64,000 nt of DNA from Lysobacter sp. cf310 (GTDB lineage Bacteria; Pseudomonadota; Gammaproteobacteria; Xanthomonadales; Xanthomonadaceae). The position numbers and the translations under genes were made by a program. The stretch is from positions 245,215 to 309,214 of the forward strand of contig NZ_FOSS01000003.1 in NCBI RefSeq assembly GCF_900114355.1. Reading direction: 5' to 3'. The notes beneath the pieces were generated by a model. The model saw nothing but the letters and a program-made list of their open reading frames with translations, was not told where the DNA came from and did no database searches. The first letter of the stretch is position 1. The number at the start of each line of letters is the position of its first letter. Below, piece by piece: positions 8,271 to 19,211 of this stretch.

Positions 8271-8918
8271 TCAGCGCTCGCCGATCACGTCGGTGCCGGC
8301 CGGCGGCACGAACTTGAACTTGCCGGCGGCGAAGCCGGGGTTGCGCTTCCAGCCGCTGAACACGACCTCGGTGCGCTGGCCCAGGCTGTCGACCACCTGC
8401 ATGCGGGCCAGGCCGTTGCCGTCGAAGCCGAGCTTGGCGGTGCGGAAATTGGCCTCGGCGTTGCCCTTGGGCGCCAGCGACAGCCAGTTCAAGCCATCGG
8501 CCTTGCCGGCATCCTTGACCACGAACTGGGCGTCGAGCTTGGCCGGATCGATCAGCGCCGACAGCGGGCTGTTCTGCTCTTCGGCGCCCTGCGGACGCAC
8601 GGTGACCTGCTGCAGATCCGGGTCGTGCACCCAGACCTTCTTGCCGTCGGCCACGATCAGCTGCGGATACGGCTTGACGTACTCCCAGCGGAACAGGCGC
8701 GGCGCGGACAGCGCGAGGTTCCCGCTGGAGGCGTCCTTGCGCTTGCCGTTGGCATCGAACACCTGCTGGGTGAACTGCCCTTCCAGGCCCTTGAGACCGC
8801 GGGTGAAATTGTTGAGATCGTCGCGCGCGGCAGCGACGGCGCTGCCGGCGAACAGCGCGGCGGCGATCAGAACCAGGCGCGCGGCATGGCGGGCGGTGGG
8901 AAGGGCGGACAGGCTCAT
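8271..8918 (-). CDS. lolA: Outer-membrane lipoprotein carrier protein LolA
   Basis: A 215-residue periplasmic chaperone that takes lipoproteins from LolCDE and hands them to LolB. A signal peptide covers residues 1-31 (ending GSAVAA). The LolA fold begins DDLNNFTRGLKGLEGQFTQQ and continues with GNLALSAPRLFRWEYVKPYP, the conserved region around the hydrophobic cavity. The ATG at 8918 is used rather than an upstream in-frame Met because the signal peptide starts there. The lolA-ftsK proximity is a conserved gammaproteobacterial arrangement, here split by one extra gene. Confidence 0.95.
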   Translation of the reverse strand: MSLSALPTARHAARLVLIAAALFAGSAVAAARDDLNNFTRGLKGLEGQFTQQVFDANGKRKDASSGNLALSAPRLFRWEYVKPYPQLIVADGKKVWVHDPDLQQVTVRPQGAEEQNSPLSALIDPAKLDAQFVVKDAGKADGLNWLSLAPKGNAEANFRTAKLGFDGNGLARMQVVDSLGQRTEVVFSGWKRNPGFAAGKFKFVPPAGTDVIGER

Positions 8919-9071
8919 GCGATCGATCGCTCCGGTAAAGGACGTGCTGCGGCGAGTCTGCCGCGAGCAAACTGAATAGGTGCTGCGCAATGCGCCAGTA
9001 TCGCGCGAAAGCGCAGGCGACGTTCAGGCGCGCGACGGCGGCGTGAGCGCCGTGGCGCGGGCGGCGGCCGA

Positions 9072-9929
9072 TCAGAAGCCGCGCAGCGCGCTGCGCTTGA
9101 TCTCCGATTCGATCTGGCGATTGGGCGCCCGCTCGACGCCGGGCGCGGCTTGCAGGCCGACGCTGGGGAGTTCGTTCTCCAGGTGTTCGCAGCGTCCGGA
9201 TTCGTCGCAGGAATAGACCTGCGGCGCCGCCGCGACCACGCTGGCGTCGCTGTCGCTGCCGACGGTCACGTAGGCGCCGCTGGCGCGCGGCGCACGCGCC
9301 ACGGCGGCTACCGCTAACGCTGGCGCTGCGTTCGGAGCCGCGTTCCGCGAAGGTGCTTGACCGGCGACGGTCGCGGCATCGACCGACCCGTCCGCGCCCA
9401 AGGGCGCGATCTCGAGTTCGGCGCTATCGGCGGCGGCCGGCCAGGTGATCGCGGGTGCGCCGCGCGTTGGTGCCGCGGCGGTCGCCATCGTGGCCGCGGG
9501 CGAGGCAGCGCTCGCGGCCGCCATGACGGGCGCTCGCGCGGTCGGGGCGAGCTCGGCGGTAGCCCGCGCGGTCGGGGCGGCAACCGCGCCGGCGGCGGCG
9601 GTTTGCGGGGCGGCCGGCATCGGAGGCTGGGCCGCCAAGGCAGGCGGCGGTATCGGCGCCGGCGCGACCACCGCCACCGCTTCGACGCGCGGCACGGGCT
9701 TGGCGGCCGCGCTGGTTTCGGCGCTGGGAACCACGCCGCGCGCAGCTACGCGCGCCTGTGGGGCCTGCGCTTGCGGCGCCGGCGGCAGGCGCTTGGCCGG
9801 ATCCTGATCCAACAACGAAGGCGTCCCGCGCCAACGCACCCATTCCTGGGCCGGCGCCGATGGCGAAACGCAGACGATCACCCAGAACGCCGCGATCGCG
9901 ACGCCCGTCCTGCTCGAATTCCAGGCCAT
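9072..9929 (-). CDS. Ala/Pro-rich exported hypothetical protein
   Basis: About 285 residues. The ATG at 9929 has a GGGGGA ribosome site eight bases upstream; an ATG three codons earlier overlaps that site. A signal peptide (WVIVCVSPSAPAQ) is followed by a folded-looking short region (EWVRWRGTPSLLDQDPAKRL), a long low-complexity Ala/Pro/Val segment to about residue 225, and a C-terminal region with two Cys (VYSCDESGRCEHLENELPS). I do not recognise a family. Its place between lolA and ftsK suggests an envelope-associated role, but this is only context. Confidence 0.6.
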   Translation of the reverse strand: MAWNSSRTGVAIAAFWVIVCVSPSAPAQEWVRWRGTPSLLDQDPAKRLPPAPQAQAPQARVAARGVVPSAETSAAAKPVPRVEAVAVVAPAPIPPPALAAQPPMPAAPQTAAAGAVAAPTARATAELAPTARAPVMAAASAASPAATMATAAAPTRGAPAITWPAAADSAELEIAPLGADGSVDAATVAGQAPSRNAAPNAAPALAVAAVARAPRASGAYVTVGSDSDASVVAAAPQVYSCDESGRCEHLENELPSVGLQAAPGVERAPNRQIESEIKRSALRGF

Positions 9930-10055
9930 GGCGGCCATCCCCCGAGTCCGAACCGCGTATCCCCCCCTGCGGTCCAGCTTAGGGCGTCGTTGTGACAGCC
10001 GCCAGTCCGGCGCCCGCCGCCCGTCGGCGCCCCGCCCGGTTCCGGCGGCGGCGCC

Positions 10056-12413
10056 CTACTTCGGTGGCGGCGGCGCCAGCACGCTGCGGTCGCCGTTGTG
10101 CTCGGGGGCGGTGACGATGCCGGCCGCCTCCATCGCCTCGATCAGGCGCGCGGCGCGGTTGTAGCCGATCTTGAGCCGGCGCTGCACGCCCGAGATCGAG
10201 GCACGGCGGGTTTCGGTGACGATGCGCACGGCCTCGTCGTAGAGCGGATCGGACTCGTCGCCGCCGCCACCGCTCTCCGGCAGGCCGGTCGCGCCGACCA
10301 CGATGCCGTCGCCCAGGGTCTGGACCTCGTCCAGCACGCCTTCGATGTAGTCCGGGCCGCCGCCGACCTGCTTGAGGTGCTCGACCACGCGGTGCACTTC
10401 CTCATCGGAGACGAAGGCGCCGTGCACGCGCTCGGGCATGGCCGTGCCCGGCGGCAGATAGAGCATGTCGCCGTGGCCCAGCAGGGTCTCGGCGCCGGAC
10501 TGGTCCAGGATGGTGCGCGAGTCGATCTTGCTGGACACCTGAAAGGCGATGCGGGTCGGGATATTGGCCTTGATCAGGCCGGTGATCACGTCCACCGACG
10601 GGCGCTGGGTGGCCAGGATCAGGTGGATGCCGGCCGCGCGCGCCTTCTGCGCCAGACGCGCGATCAACTCTTCGACCTTCTTGCCGACGATCATCATCAT
10701 GTCGGCGAATTCGTCGATGAAGATCACGATGAAGGGCAGCGTCTCCAAGGGACGCGGCGCCTCGCCGAGCTCGGCATTGGGTTTGAACAGCGGGTCCATC
10801 ATCGGCTGGCCCGCTTCCTCGGCGTCGCGGACCTTCTTGTTGAAGCCGGCCAGGTTGCGCACGCCGACCATCGACATCAGCTTGTAGCGGCGCTCCATCT
10901 CGGCCACGCACCAGCGCAGGCCGTTGGCGGCCTCCTTCATGTCGGTCACCACCGGCGCCAGCAGGTGCGGAATGCCCTGGTAGACCGACAACTCCAGCAT
11001 CTTGGGGTCGATCATCAGCATCCGCAGTTCCTTCGCGGAGGCCTTGTACAACAGGCTCAGCACCATCGCGTTGACCGCGACCGACTTGCCCGAGCCGGTG
11101 GTGCCGGCGACCAGCAGATGCGGCATGCGCGCCAGGTCGGCCACGGTCGGGCGGCCGGCGATGTCCTTGCCCAGCGCCAGGGTCAGCGGGCTGCCGGACT
11201 TGTCGTATTCCTTGGAGCGCAGCAGCTCGGACAGGAAGATCATCTCGCGGGTGGTGTTCGGCGTTTCCAGGCCGATCACCGACTTGCCGGGGATCACGTC
11301 GACCACACGCACCGACTTCACCGACAGACCGCGCGCGATGTCCTTGTCCAGCGAGCTGATCTGGCTGACCTTGATGCCGGCCGCGGGCTGCACTTCGAAA
11401 CGGGTGATGACCGGGCCGGGATAGGCGCCGACCACCTGGGCGTCGATGCGGAAGTCCTTGAGCTTGAACTCGATCTGCCGCGACAGGGTTTCCAGGGTCT
11501 CTTCGCTGTAGCCCTTGGGCTGCGGCTTGGGATCGTCGAGCAAGGCCAGCGGCGGAATGCCGGTGCCGTCGCCGACGTGGAACAGCGGAATCTGCTGCTC
11601 GCGTTTGGCGCGCTCGCTCTTCTCCACCACCGGCGCCGGCGGCGGCTCGATGCGGACCTTCTCGCGCTTGGCGCGCAGTTCGGTGTCGACCTTGCGCGCT
11701 TCCTCGCGCTCTTCGCGGAAGGCGCGGGTCTGCTGCCATTCGGTGGCCTGCTGGCTGCCGCGCCGGAACAGCTTGCTCAGCACCGGCCCCAGCGCCATCG
11801 CCCAGCCGCCGATCCTGTCCATCACCGCCAGCCAGGAAATCCCGGTGGCCAGGGTCAGCGAGACCAGCAGCAATGCGAGCAGGAATAGGTTGCCGCCGAC
11901 CGGGCCGAAGCCGGAGTACAGCGAGCGCCCGACCAACTGGCCGAGGATGCCGCCGCTGCCGGCCGAGAAATCGGCGGCCGGGCCGAAGCGCAACTGCAGC
12001 AGGCCGGTGGCCGAGACCAGGAAGCCGACGATGCCGACCAGGCGCAGCGCCGGACCGAGGTCGGCGTCGCCATCGCCATCGCTGTCCATGCCGAACAGGG
12101 CGATCCAGGCGATCGCGCCCAGCATCAACGGCAGCAGGAAGGCGACGTAGCCGCACAGGTACAACAGCACGTCGGCGGTCCAGGCGCCGACGCGGCCGCC
12201 CAGGTTGTGCAGCGGCGCGGTGATCGAGCCCGAATGCGACCAGCCCGGGTCCTGCGGCGAAAACGACAGCAGACTGGCCAGCAGATACAGCAGCAGCGGC
12301 GCGATCAGGATCAGCGCGATATCGCGCACCAGCCGCTGCCGGCGCGGCGAAGGCGGCGCTTTTTCCTTGGCCGGAGCGGCCTTCTTGCGGCTTGCGGAGG
12401 GAGCTTGCGCCAC
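10056..12413 (-). CDS. ftsK: DNA translocase FtsK
   Basis: A 785-residue protein. The N-terminus has four membrane segments ([18 protein letters not shown] and following, residues 30-190), then a charged linker rich in EER/KRE and the motor domain. Walker A (GTTGSGKS) is at about residues 436-443, Walker B is in [11 protein letters not shown], and the C-terminal gamma winged helix (residues about 715-780) contains the [18 protein letters not shown] segment that reads KOPS sites. FtsK anchors at the septum and pumps chromosome termini. The start is GTG at 12413. The upstream AT-rich 50 bases are a likely promoter. Confidence 0.97.
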   Translation of the reverse strand: MAQAPSASRKKAAPAKEKAPPSPRRQRLVRDIALILIAPLLLYLLASLLSFSPQDPGWSHSGSITAPLHNLGGRVGAWTADVLLYLCGYVAFLLPLMLGAIAWIALFGMDSDGDGDADLGPALRLVGIVGFLVSATGLLQLRFGPAADFSAGSGGILGQLVGRSLYSGFGPVGGNLFLLALLLVSLTLATGISWLAVMDRIGGWAMALGPVLSKLFRRGSQQATEWQQTRAFREEREEARKVDTELRAKREKVRIEPPPAPVVEKSERAKREQQIPLFHVGDGTGIPPLALLDDPKPQPKGYSEETLETLSRQIEFKLKDFRIDAQVVGAYPGPVITRFEVQPAAGIKVSQISSLDKDIARGLSVKSVRVVDVIPGKSVIGLETPNTTREMIFLSELLRSKEYDKSGSPLTLALGKDIAGRPTVADLARMPHLLVAGTTGSGKSVAVNAMVLSLLYKASAKELRMLMIDPKMLELSVYQGIPHLLAPVVTDMKEAANGLRWCVAEMERRYKLMSMVGVRNLAGFNKKVRDAEEAGQPMMDPLFKPNAELGEAPRPLETLPFIVIFIDEFADMMMIVGKKVEELIARLAQKARAAGIHLILATQRPSVDVITGLIKANIPTRIAFQVSSKIDSRTILDQSGAETLLGHGDMLYLPPGTAMPERVHGAFVSDEEVHRVVEHLKQVGGGPDYIEGVLDEVQTLGDGIVVGATGLPESGGGGDESDPLYDEAVRIVTETRRASISGVQRRLKIGYNRAARLIEAMEAAGIVTAPEHNGDRSVLAPPPPK

Positions 12414-13015
12414 CGTGATGTTCTGCCTGAGCTAGATTCCGTTAGTTATTGAATATACGGCGGAACAAACTGAATTAACAGCCAATTCACAGCAAAATCC
12501 CCGCCGTGGCGGGGATCCGCGGGCGCCCCGGGGCGCCTCGCCGCGGTCCCGGCAGGCCGGCGACCGGAGGGGTCCGCGTCGCCGCGGGCCCGGATGCCAC
12601 GTTACAGCTTCAGGCCCCGTCGCGCAGGATGCTCGCCCCGGCCTGCCGCCGGCCTGGCGTACGGACTGGAGCAGATCGCCGCGCGGATTCCGCCGGGGCA
12701 TCGGTCGCGCAAGCTTAGGGCATGCCCTCCTGCGCTGGATCGATGCCGCCGCCGCGCGCACCGGCGAAGACCGAAGCGCCCCCTGGTTCAGCGACGGGCC
12801 GGCCACCACCGTGGCGACCGCGCGCACCACCGACGATCCGCGGCGAACCGGAGCGCGTCGCGGGCCATGCAACATTGCGTCCGCGGCGCGCGCCTTGTGT
12901 TGCCGGGACGCCGCCGCCAAGCTATGTGGCCACCGCATCTTCGGCACGTCGGCATCGGCTCGCGTGACGGAGACACATCGCGCCCATGCGCGTCCTCACA
13001 GCCCGCGATCCCTAA
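12414..13015. other. Intergenic region between divergent ftsK and trxB
   Basis: No ORF here has credible protein character. Bases 12430-12495 are AT-rich and should carry the ftsK promoter. A 9-bp hairpin (ATCCCCGCC / GGCGGGGAT) spans 12497-12516 and is followed on the minus strand by TTTT, so it resembles a terminator or attenuator ahead of ftsK. An lrp gene, often found between trxB and ftsK in enterics, is absent. Confidence 0.4.
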
Positions 13016-13969
<954 letters not shown>

Positions 13970-13971
13970 GG

Positions 13972-14781
13972 GTGCGCGGCGCGCTTGCGGCGGCATCGCT
14001 GATGTGGGCGCTGGCGATCGCGCCCGCGGCGGCCGCGCGCGAGCCGGGCATGTTCTGCCTGGACCGAACCGAGCTGGCCGCCGAACGCAAGAACGCCAGC
14101 GGCCCGGCGCAGAAATACCTCTTCAGCGAGACCGGCAGCATGGGCTCGATGATCGCCGGCTACGAGCGCACGCTCGCGGCCGCCGAGCGCGGCGACAAGG
14201 ACGCGCAGCGCAAGATCGGCGGCTTCTGGGCCGCCTGCGTGCTCGCCGGCGACGGCATGGGCGCGCAGAAGCTGACCACCGCCGCGGCCTACCTGGACGC
14301 CGCCGCCAAGCGCGGCGACAACCAGGCCATGCGCTACATGGCGCTGTTTTACGCGCTGGGCAGCGGTGTGCCGGCCGACTACGCCGAGGCCTATCGCCAG
14401 CTGGCGGCGTCGGGTTATCCCCAGGACGCCGTCGCTCAGACCGCCGCCCAGCTGCAGCTCACCCAGGCCTCGCCGGCCGAACAACAGGCGATCGTGGTGT
14501 TCGGCGAAGCGCTGCGTTCCTTGCTGCAGGCGCGCCTGCCCTCCATCGCGGACGAGATCGTGCGCGACGAGGCCAAGGGCCGCCCGCTGTCGGTGCGCAC
14601 CATCGTCACCACCTGTCCCAATCAGGCGCGGATCCAGCAAGCCAGCGACGGCATCGATCGCGACGCCTTGCAGGCGCAATTGCAGGCCCTGATGCAGCTC
14701 CTGCCCTCGGCCGGCCTGCCCTGCAAGAGCGACGACGGCCAGCCCGCCGGTATGGCCATTCCGTTCACGATCAAGCGCTGA
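13972..14781 (+). CDS. Exported Sel1/TPR-like repeat protein
   Basis: A 269-residue protein starting at GTG 13972, with AAGGA within the end of trxB as its ribosome site. Residues 1-22 form a signal peptide (MWALAIAPAAAA). Two Sel1-like helical repeats are visible (DKDAQRKIGGFWAACVLAGD and DNQAMRYMALFYALGSGVP). Four Cys could form disulfides. Its stop overlaps the start of the next gene by ATGA. Sel1 proteins commonly serve as scaffolds in envelope or stress signalling; no specific function can be given. Confidence 0.75.
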   Translation: MRGALAAASLMWALAIAPAAAAREPGMFCLDRTELAAERKNASGPAQKYLFSETGSMGSMIAGYERTLAAAERGDKDAQRKIGGFWAACVLAGDGMGAQKLTTAAAYLDAAAKRGDNQAMRYMALFYALGSGVPADYAEAYRQLAASGYPQDAVAQTAAQLQLTQASPAEQQAIVVFGEALRSLLQARLPSIADEIVRDEAKGRPLSVRTIVTTCPNQARIQQASDGIDRDALQAQLQALMQLLPSAGLPCKSDDGQPAGMAIPFTIKR

Positions 14782-15233
14782 TGACCGCACCCGCCTCTCC
14801 GCTGCAGATCCGCGACGACCGCGACGGCCCCTGCTCGGAGCAGGACTTCGCGCGCATCCACGAGTTCATCGGCCAGTCCTACTGGGCCGCCGGCATTCCC
14901 GCCGACACCCTGCGCCGCGCGCTCGATCATTCGCTGTGCTATCGCGGCTATGTCGACGGCGAACTGGTCGCGTTCGCGCGCGCGGTCACCGACCAAGCCA
15001 CCTTCGCCTACCTGGCCGACGTGTTCGTGCTGCCCGCGCATCGCGGTCGCGGCCACGCCCGCGCGCTGGTGGGCGCGCTGATGGACGACGCGCGCGTGCA
15101 GGGCCTGCGCCGTTGGCACCTGGTCACCCGCGACATGCAGCGCCTGTACGCCGGCCTGGGCTTCGAGGCGCTGAGCCAGCCCGAGCGCCACATGCAGCGC
15201 CACGACCCCGATGTCTACCGACGCGGCGGCTGA
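14781..15233 (+). CDS. GNAT family N-acetyltransferase
   Basis: A 150-residue GNAT protein. The core strand-loop-helix VFVLPAHRGRGHARALVGAL (about residues 83-102) is the acetyl-CoA site, and RLYAGLGFEAL near the C-terminus is the usual last helix. Its start overlaps the Sel1-like gene stop (ATGA), and its 3' end overlaps the next gene by 23 bases, so the genes are translationally coupled. The target is unknown; this subgroup is often annotated as acting on small amines. Confidence 0.88.
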   Translation: MTAPASPLQIRDDRDGPCSEQDFARIHEFIGQSYWAAGIPADTLRRALDHSLCYRGYVDGELVAFARAVTDQATFAYLADVFVLPAHRGRGHARALVGALMDDARVQGLRRWHLVTRDMQRLYAGLGFEALSQPERHMQRHDPDVYRRGG

Positions 15234-16377
15234 GCCGGTCCGCGCGCGCCTGCTGGAGGGCCTGTCCGAGCTGGCGCCCGCGCAGTGGGACGCACTCCAC
15301 GACGGCCGCAATCCCTTTGTCGCGCATGCCTTCCTGTCCGGTCTGGAGCGGCACGGCTGCTTGCGCGAAGAATGGGGCTGGCGGCCCCAGCACCTCACGC
15401 TGTGGCGCGGCGAGCAACTGATCGCGGCGGCGCCCGCCTATCTCAAGGAAAACTCGCACGGCGAGTTCGTGTTCGACCACGCCTGGGCCCACGCCTACGC
15501 GCAACACGGGCTGGACTACTACCCGAAGTGGCTGTGCGCGGTGCCCTACTCGCCGGTGACCGGCCCGCGCCTGCTCGCGCACGACCCTGCTGATCGTCGC
15601 CTGCTGGTCGAGGCCATGAGCGCGCTGGCCGAACGTCTGGGGCTGTCTTCGGCGCATGTGAATTTCCACGGCGAGGACGAGGACGCGTGCTTCGACCCGG
15701 ACTGGCTCGCGCGCAGCGACGTCCAGTACCACTGGCGCAATCCCGCCGGCGCCGACGGCCCGGCCTGGCGCGATTTCGACGGCTTCCTCGCCGCGTTCGA
15801 CCACAAGCATCGCAAGAACATCCGCCAGGAACGCGCCAAGGTCGCGCGCGCCGGGGTGAGCTTCCGCACCGTCGCAGGCGCCGACGCCAGCGACGCCGAC
15901 CTGGCGCTGATGCACGGCTTCTATCTGCGCACCTTCGCCGACTACGGCAATCATCCGGCCCTGACCCTGGACTTCCTGCGCCATCTCGCACGCGAGCTGC
16001 CACGCGCGCTGGTGATCTTCCTGGCCGAACTGGACGGCCGCGCGATCGCCGGCGCGCTGTGCCTGCGCGGCGGCGACACCTTGTACGGGCGTTATTGGGG
16101 CGCCGAGACCGCCCTGCCCGGCCTGCATTTCGAAACCTGCTACTACCAGGGCATCGACTACTGCCTGCGCGAAGGCCTGAGCCGCTTCGAACCCGGCGCC
16201 CAGGGCGAGCACAAACTCGCGCGCGGCTTCCTGCCCACCTTCGTGCGCAGCCGCCACTGGATCGCCCACGAGGGCTTTCGCGCCGCGCTGGCGCCCTGGT
16301 GCCGCGACGAGCGCGCATCGATCCGCGACTACGCGCGCACCCTGGCCGCGCACAGCCCGTTCAAGCCAACGGATTGA
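15211..16377 (+). CDS. FemAB-related acyltransferase of the COG3146 (DUF482) type
   Basis: A 388-residue cytoplasmic protein with tandem GNAT-like folds. Recognisable landmarks are NPFVAHAFLSGLERHG near the N-terminus, the central FDHKHRKNIRQERAKV, and the C-terminal HFETCYYQGIDYCLREGL with EPGAQGEHKLARGF. These are hallmarks of the COG3146 family, described as peptidoglycan-biosynthesis-like acyltransferases; the true substrate is not established. It overlaps the upstream GNAT gene, placing two acyltransferases in one transcript after trxB. Confidence 0.85.
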   Translation: MSTDAAAEPVRARLLEGLSELAPAQWDALHDGRNPFVAHAFLSGLERHGCLREEWGWRPQHLTLWRGEQLIAAAPAYLKENSHGEFVFDHAWAHAYAQHGLDYYPKWLCAVPYSPVTGPRLLAHDPADRRLLVEAMSALAERLGLSSAHVNFHGEDEDACFDPDWLARSDVQYHWRNPAGADGPAWRDFDGFLAAFDHKHRKNIRQERAKVARAGVSFRTVAGADASDADLALMHGFYLRTFADYGNHPALTLDFLRHLARELPRALVIFLAELDGRAIAGALCLRGGDTLYGRYWGAETALPGLHFETCYYQGIDYCLREGLSRFEPGAQGEHKLARGFLPTFVRSRHWIAHEGFRAALAPWCRDERASIRDYARTLAAHSPFKPTD

Positions 16378-16453
16378 TCGGCCTCGTCGGTTCGTACCGG
16401 CGCGTACGCGGGCGTGGCTGCGCGCGGGCGCGAACTCGGCGATCATCGTGGCG

Positions 16454-17212
16454 ATGAGTCCCCGCCCCACGCTGCTGTCCGCCGATCCCGAGTCGCCGTT
16501 CCCGCCCGCCGAGCGCGCACTGCGCCGACCGGACGGCCTGCTCGCGGTGGGCGGCGATCTGTCGCCGACGCGGCTGCTCAACGCCTATCGGCACGGCATC
16601 TTCCCCTGGTACTCCGAAGGCCAACCGCTGCTGTGGTGGTGCCCAGACCCGCGCACGGTGTTCCGCAGCGACGGCGTACGCCTGTCCTCCAAGTTCCGCC
16701 GCCAACTGCGCCGCAGCGCCTGGCGCCTGCGCGCGGACACCGCCTTCGCCGAGGTCGTCGACGCCTGCGCGCGCATACCGCGGCCGGGCCAGGACGGTAC
16801 CTGGATCACCGACGAGATGCGCGCGGCCTATCTGCAACTGCACCGGCTGGGCCACGCGCATTCGGTCGAGGTCTACGATGGTGAGCGCCTGGCCGGCGGT
16901 ATCTACGGCGTCGCGATCGGGCGCATGTTCTACGGCGAATCCATGGTCTCGCTGCAGTCGGGCGGCTCCAAGGTGGCCCTGGCGGGGCTGGCCCGGCGCC
17001 TGCACGCTTGGGGCTGGCCGCTGCTGGACGCCCAGGTCGAGAACGAGCACTTGCTGAGCCTGGGTGCCGAACTCTGGCCGCGCGCGCGTTTCCTGGCGGC
17101 GGTCGCCGAACTCAGCGCCGCCGACGCGACGCCAGGCCCCTGGACCGCGGCCTTCGGCGATCGCCCGGCCCGCGAGCTGGCCGACGCGGCCGGGCAGCCG
17201 GACGCCGATTAA
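16454..17212 (+). CDS. aat: Leucyl/phenylalanyl-tRNA--protein transferase
   Basis: Adds Leu or Phe to N-terminal Arg or Lys residues, making Type-1 N-degrons for ClpS/ClpAP. About 252 residues. Family landmarks are GLLAVGGDLSPTRLLNAYRH, GIFPWY, LWWCPDPR, and GGIYGVAIGRMFYGESMVS. The start is ATG 16454; GTG 16448 is in frame and equally possible since neither has a strong ribosome site. The gene lies 4 kb from clpA and clpS, which act in the same pathway, and just upstream of infA, a conserved pairing. Confidence 0.95.
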   Translation: MSPRPTLLSADPESPFPPAERALRRPDGLLAVGGDLSPTRLLNAYRHGIFPWYSEGQPLLWWCPDPRTVFRSDGVRLSSKFRRQLRRSAWRLRADTAFAEVVDACARIPRPGQDGTWITDEMRAAYLQLHRLGHAHSVEVYDGERLAGGIYGVAIGRMFYGESMVSLQSGGSKVALAGLARRLHAWGWPLLDAQVENEHLLSLGAELWPRARFLAAVAELSAADATPGPWTAAFGDRPARELADAAGQPDAD

Positions 17213-17299
17213 CGGTATTTTTGCGTCGATGCGCCCGGCATGGCACAATGCCGGGCTTCGCGGGCGCGAAACGCCCGTTCTTCCTCATCCAGGAAACAC

Positions 17300-17518
17300 A
17301 TGGCAAAAGACGACGTGATCGAATTCGAGGGCACGGTGGCGGAAACCCTTCCGAACACCATGTTCCGCGTGCGCCTCGAAAACGGGCACGAGATCATCGC
17401 CCACATTTCGGGTCGGATGCGCAAGAACTACATCCGCATCCTTACCGGCGACAAGGTCAAGGTCGAAATGACGCCCTATGACCTGACCAAGGGACGCATC
17501 ACCTACCGCATGAAGTAA
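17300..17518 (+). CDS. infA: Translation initiation factor IF-1
   Basis: A 72-residue S1-fold protein that occupies the ribosomal A site during initiation. The complete family sequence pattern is present: [31 protein letters not shown] and [18 protein letters not shown]. The length is exactly typical. An AGGAAAC site precedes the ATG. It is followed at once by a strong terminator. Confidence 0.99.
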   Translation: MAKDDVIEFEGTVAETLPNTMFRVRLENGHEIIAHISGRMRKNYIRILTGDKVKVEMTPYDLTKGRITYRMK

Positions 17519-17533
17519 TTGCGGTAACCGATT

Positions 17534-17562
17534 GAAAAAAGCGGCCGATGGCCGCTTTTTTC
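17534..17562 (+). terminator. Rho-independent terminator of infA
   Basis: AAAAAAGCGGCC, a three-base loop, then GGCCGCTTTTTT: a GC stem flanked by A and T runs, so it can act on both strands. It begins 16 bases after the infA stop codon. Confidence 0.92.
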
Positions 17563-18336
17563 GTTCTGCCCCGCCCCCAGGCGGCGGATCGCCGCCGGCC
17601 CGCCTCGCGATGTGGCCCGACCGCGCCGCCCTCGCCCCAGGGGAACACCTCCGGACTCGAATCCTGAGCCGGCGCCTGCCAGCCAGGCGGCGATGCCCAG
17701 GGCCAGGACTCCACCGACAGGCCGGGACCAGCGGCCACAGGGGCGTCATCGCGTCGAGCGCCCCGCCTGCCAGCCGCGGGCCAACAGGCCCGTCGTACTC
17801 GCCGCCAAGCTCGCGACGAACCCGGGCACGCGCCGAAACGGCGCGAACGGCACGGCCACGTGCGCGGCGTTTCCGATGCAATGCGCACGACGCGCCGCTG
17901 CCAACGCGACGCCCCGTCTCGATGCGCGCTTGAGCCGAGCGCCGTCATGCATCGGCTGCAACCCAATCGCGCGTCCGTGCATCCATACCCGCATGCCGCA
18001 TGCCGCATTCGAGCGATACGCGGCGAGTAGCGATCGTCCCTCAGGACGATCGTCGCGGTCGCTTGCGCCCTGCGCATCCAGCGCGGCGATACGCCGCGGG
18101 CCGGATGGTTCGTCGCCGCCCGCGGCGATTCGCACCAGCCGCGGCCCGAATCGTCGTAAACGCCTTGCGCCGCAAAGGACGGCACGCAGCATAGGCACCG
18201 TCATACGCGTTTCGTCAGGAGTCGGACATAGGCCGATGTTCACGGTGCCGGAGGTCACGGCGACTTCCTCCAGATTCGGCACGAACCGCACCTCACTACT
18301 TTAGTCACGCCCCGTTCCCAAACCAGGAGAGATGCC
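17563..18336. other. Long intergenic region without a convincing gene
   Basis: About 770 bases between infA and the next secreted protein. Open frames exist on both strands, but their products are Arg/Ala/Pro-rich and lack recognisable domains or ribosome sites, as expected from GC-rich noncoding DNA. Around 18,020-18,050 there is a small palindrome (cgatcgtcc / ggacgatcg). Confidence 0.4.
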
Positions 18337-18696
18337 ATGCGCCACACCCACCGAATCACCCTGTTGCTCGCGCTCGGCCTGTGCGCCGCCAGCGCGCAAG
18401 CCTTCGCCGGCGAAGCCCTTCAGGAATGCGTGGAGCTCAGCGGCTCGCAGCAGGTGTCGCGCTTCGGCACCCAGTACGTGCTGGTCGCCGACGGCGACGC
18501 CCATTACCGCCTCAGCGTCTCCAGTTCCTGCGACGGCTTGCAGATGGCGACCCGCTTCGACATCTCCGCCGACGGCCAAGCCGGCCGCATCTGCCCCAGC
18601 GGCACCCGCGTCAAGCTCAACAAGGACGACTGCAAGGTCAGCTCGGTCGAACGCATCGACGAAACCGCGTACGCACGCTACAACAAGCGCCGCTGA
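18337..18696 (+). CDS. Small secreted cysteine-containing protein (possibly DUF6491 type)
   Basis: A 119-residue protein. The ATG at 18337 has AGGAGA eight bases upstream. A signal peptide ends near AQAFAG (residue 25). The mature part has four Cys (QECVEL, SSCDGL, RICPSG, DDCKVS), likely two disulfides, and ends SSVERIDETAYARYNKRR. The spacing of the Cys and the YVLVADGDAHYRLSV strand resemble a small periplasmic family common in Xanthomonadaceae that I believe is DUF6491; this assignment is from memory and tentative. No operon partner is seen. Confidence 0.75.
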   Translation: MRHTHRITLLLALGLCAASAQAFAGEALQECVELSGSQQVSRFGTQYVLVADGDAHYRLSVSSSCDGLQMATRFDISADGQAGRICPSGTRVKLNKDDCKVSSVERIDETAYARYNKRR

Positions 18697-18730
18697 GCGC
18701 CGCGGAACGAAGCGCGAGTCGTGTTGCGCC

Positions 18731-19031
18731 GTAGGGCGCGGTGAGCGAACGCGAATCGCGCCAGACCGATCCCCGGCGACGGCGCGGTTGTCATCTCACC
18801 CTACGAGCCGCGGGGCCTGGGCAATGCGCAACGCCGTAGGGTGTGGTGAGCGAACGCGAACCGCACCATCGCGCCAAGCCTATCCCTCGCGACGGTGCGG
18901 TTACCACCGCACCCTACGAGCCCGCGGGGCTTGGGTAATGCGCGACGCCGTAGGGTGTGGTGAGCGAACGCGAACCGCACCATCGCGCCAAGCCTATCCC
19001 CCGCGACGGTGCGGTTACCACCGCACCCTAC
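18731..19031. repeat. Three tandem copies of an inverted-repeat intergenic element
   Basis: Three elements at 18731-18804, 18836-18916 and 18950-19031, spaced 105 and 114 bases apart. Each begins GTAGGG(T/C)G(T/C)GGTGAGCG and ends with the inverted CACC...CACCCTAC, so each can fold into a long hairpin. Copies 2 and 3 are nearly identical; copy 1 is more diverged. The short links (gagcccgcggggcttgggta) are also repeated. A half-copy (gtaggacgtggtgagc) recurs at 25,381. These look like REP or MITE-type extragenic repeats. Confidence 0.8.
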
Positions 19032-19066
19032 GAGCCCCTCACACACGTCGGCGGGCATCCGTCTTT

Positions 19067-19092
19067 GCCCCTCCTTCGAAAAAGGAGGGTTG
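19067..19092. repeat. Dispersed GC-rich hairpin element
   Basis: CCCTCCTT, a short loop, then AAGGAGGG followed by TTGGGGAGGATT. It resembles the 'ggagaggggttgggg' intergenic repeats at 45.8-46.4 kb and probably belongs to the same broad class of extragenic hairpins. Confidence 0.45.
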
Positions 19093-19211
19093 GGGAGGAT
19101 TCGCTCCTCCTCGCTACGCGACAATCCGCCCGCGGGACGACCGGCTCGCGGCGCAGGAGGCTGGAGTAGCGCCGCGATCCGCCGCCATAACGCAATGAAA
19201 GACCAGAACGA

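Noticed and set aside
12432-12947. A 171-codon minus-strand frame upstream of ftsK
   Set aside because: Arg/Pro/Ala-rich with no protein-like pattern; overlaps the probable ftsK promoter.
17746-18291. A 181-codon minus-strand frame in the intergenic region after infA
   Set aside because: Arg/Ala-rich, no ribosome site, no domain. Listed as noncoding.
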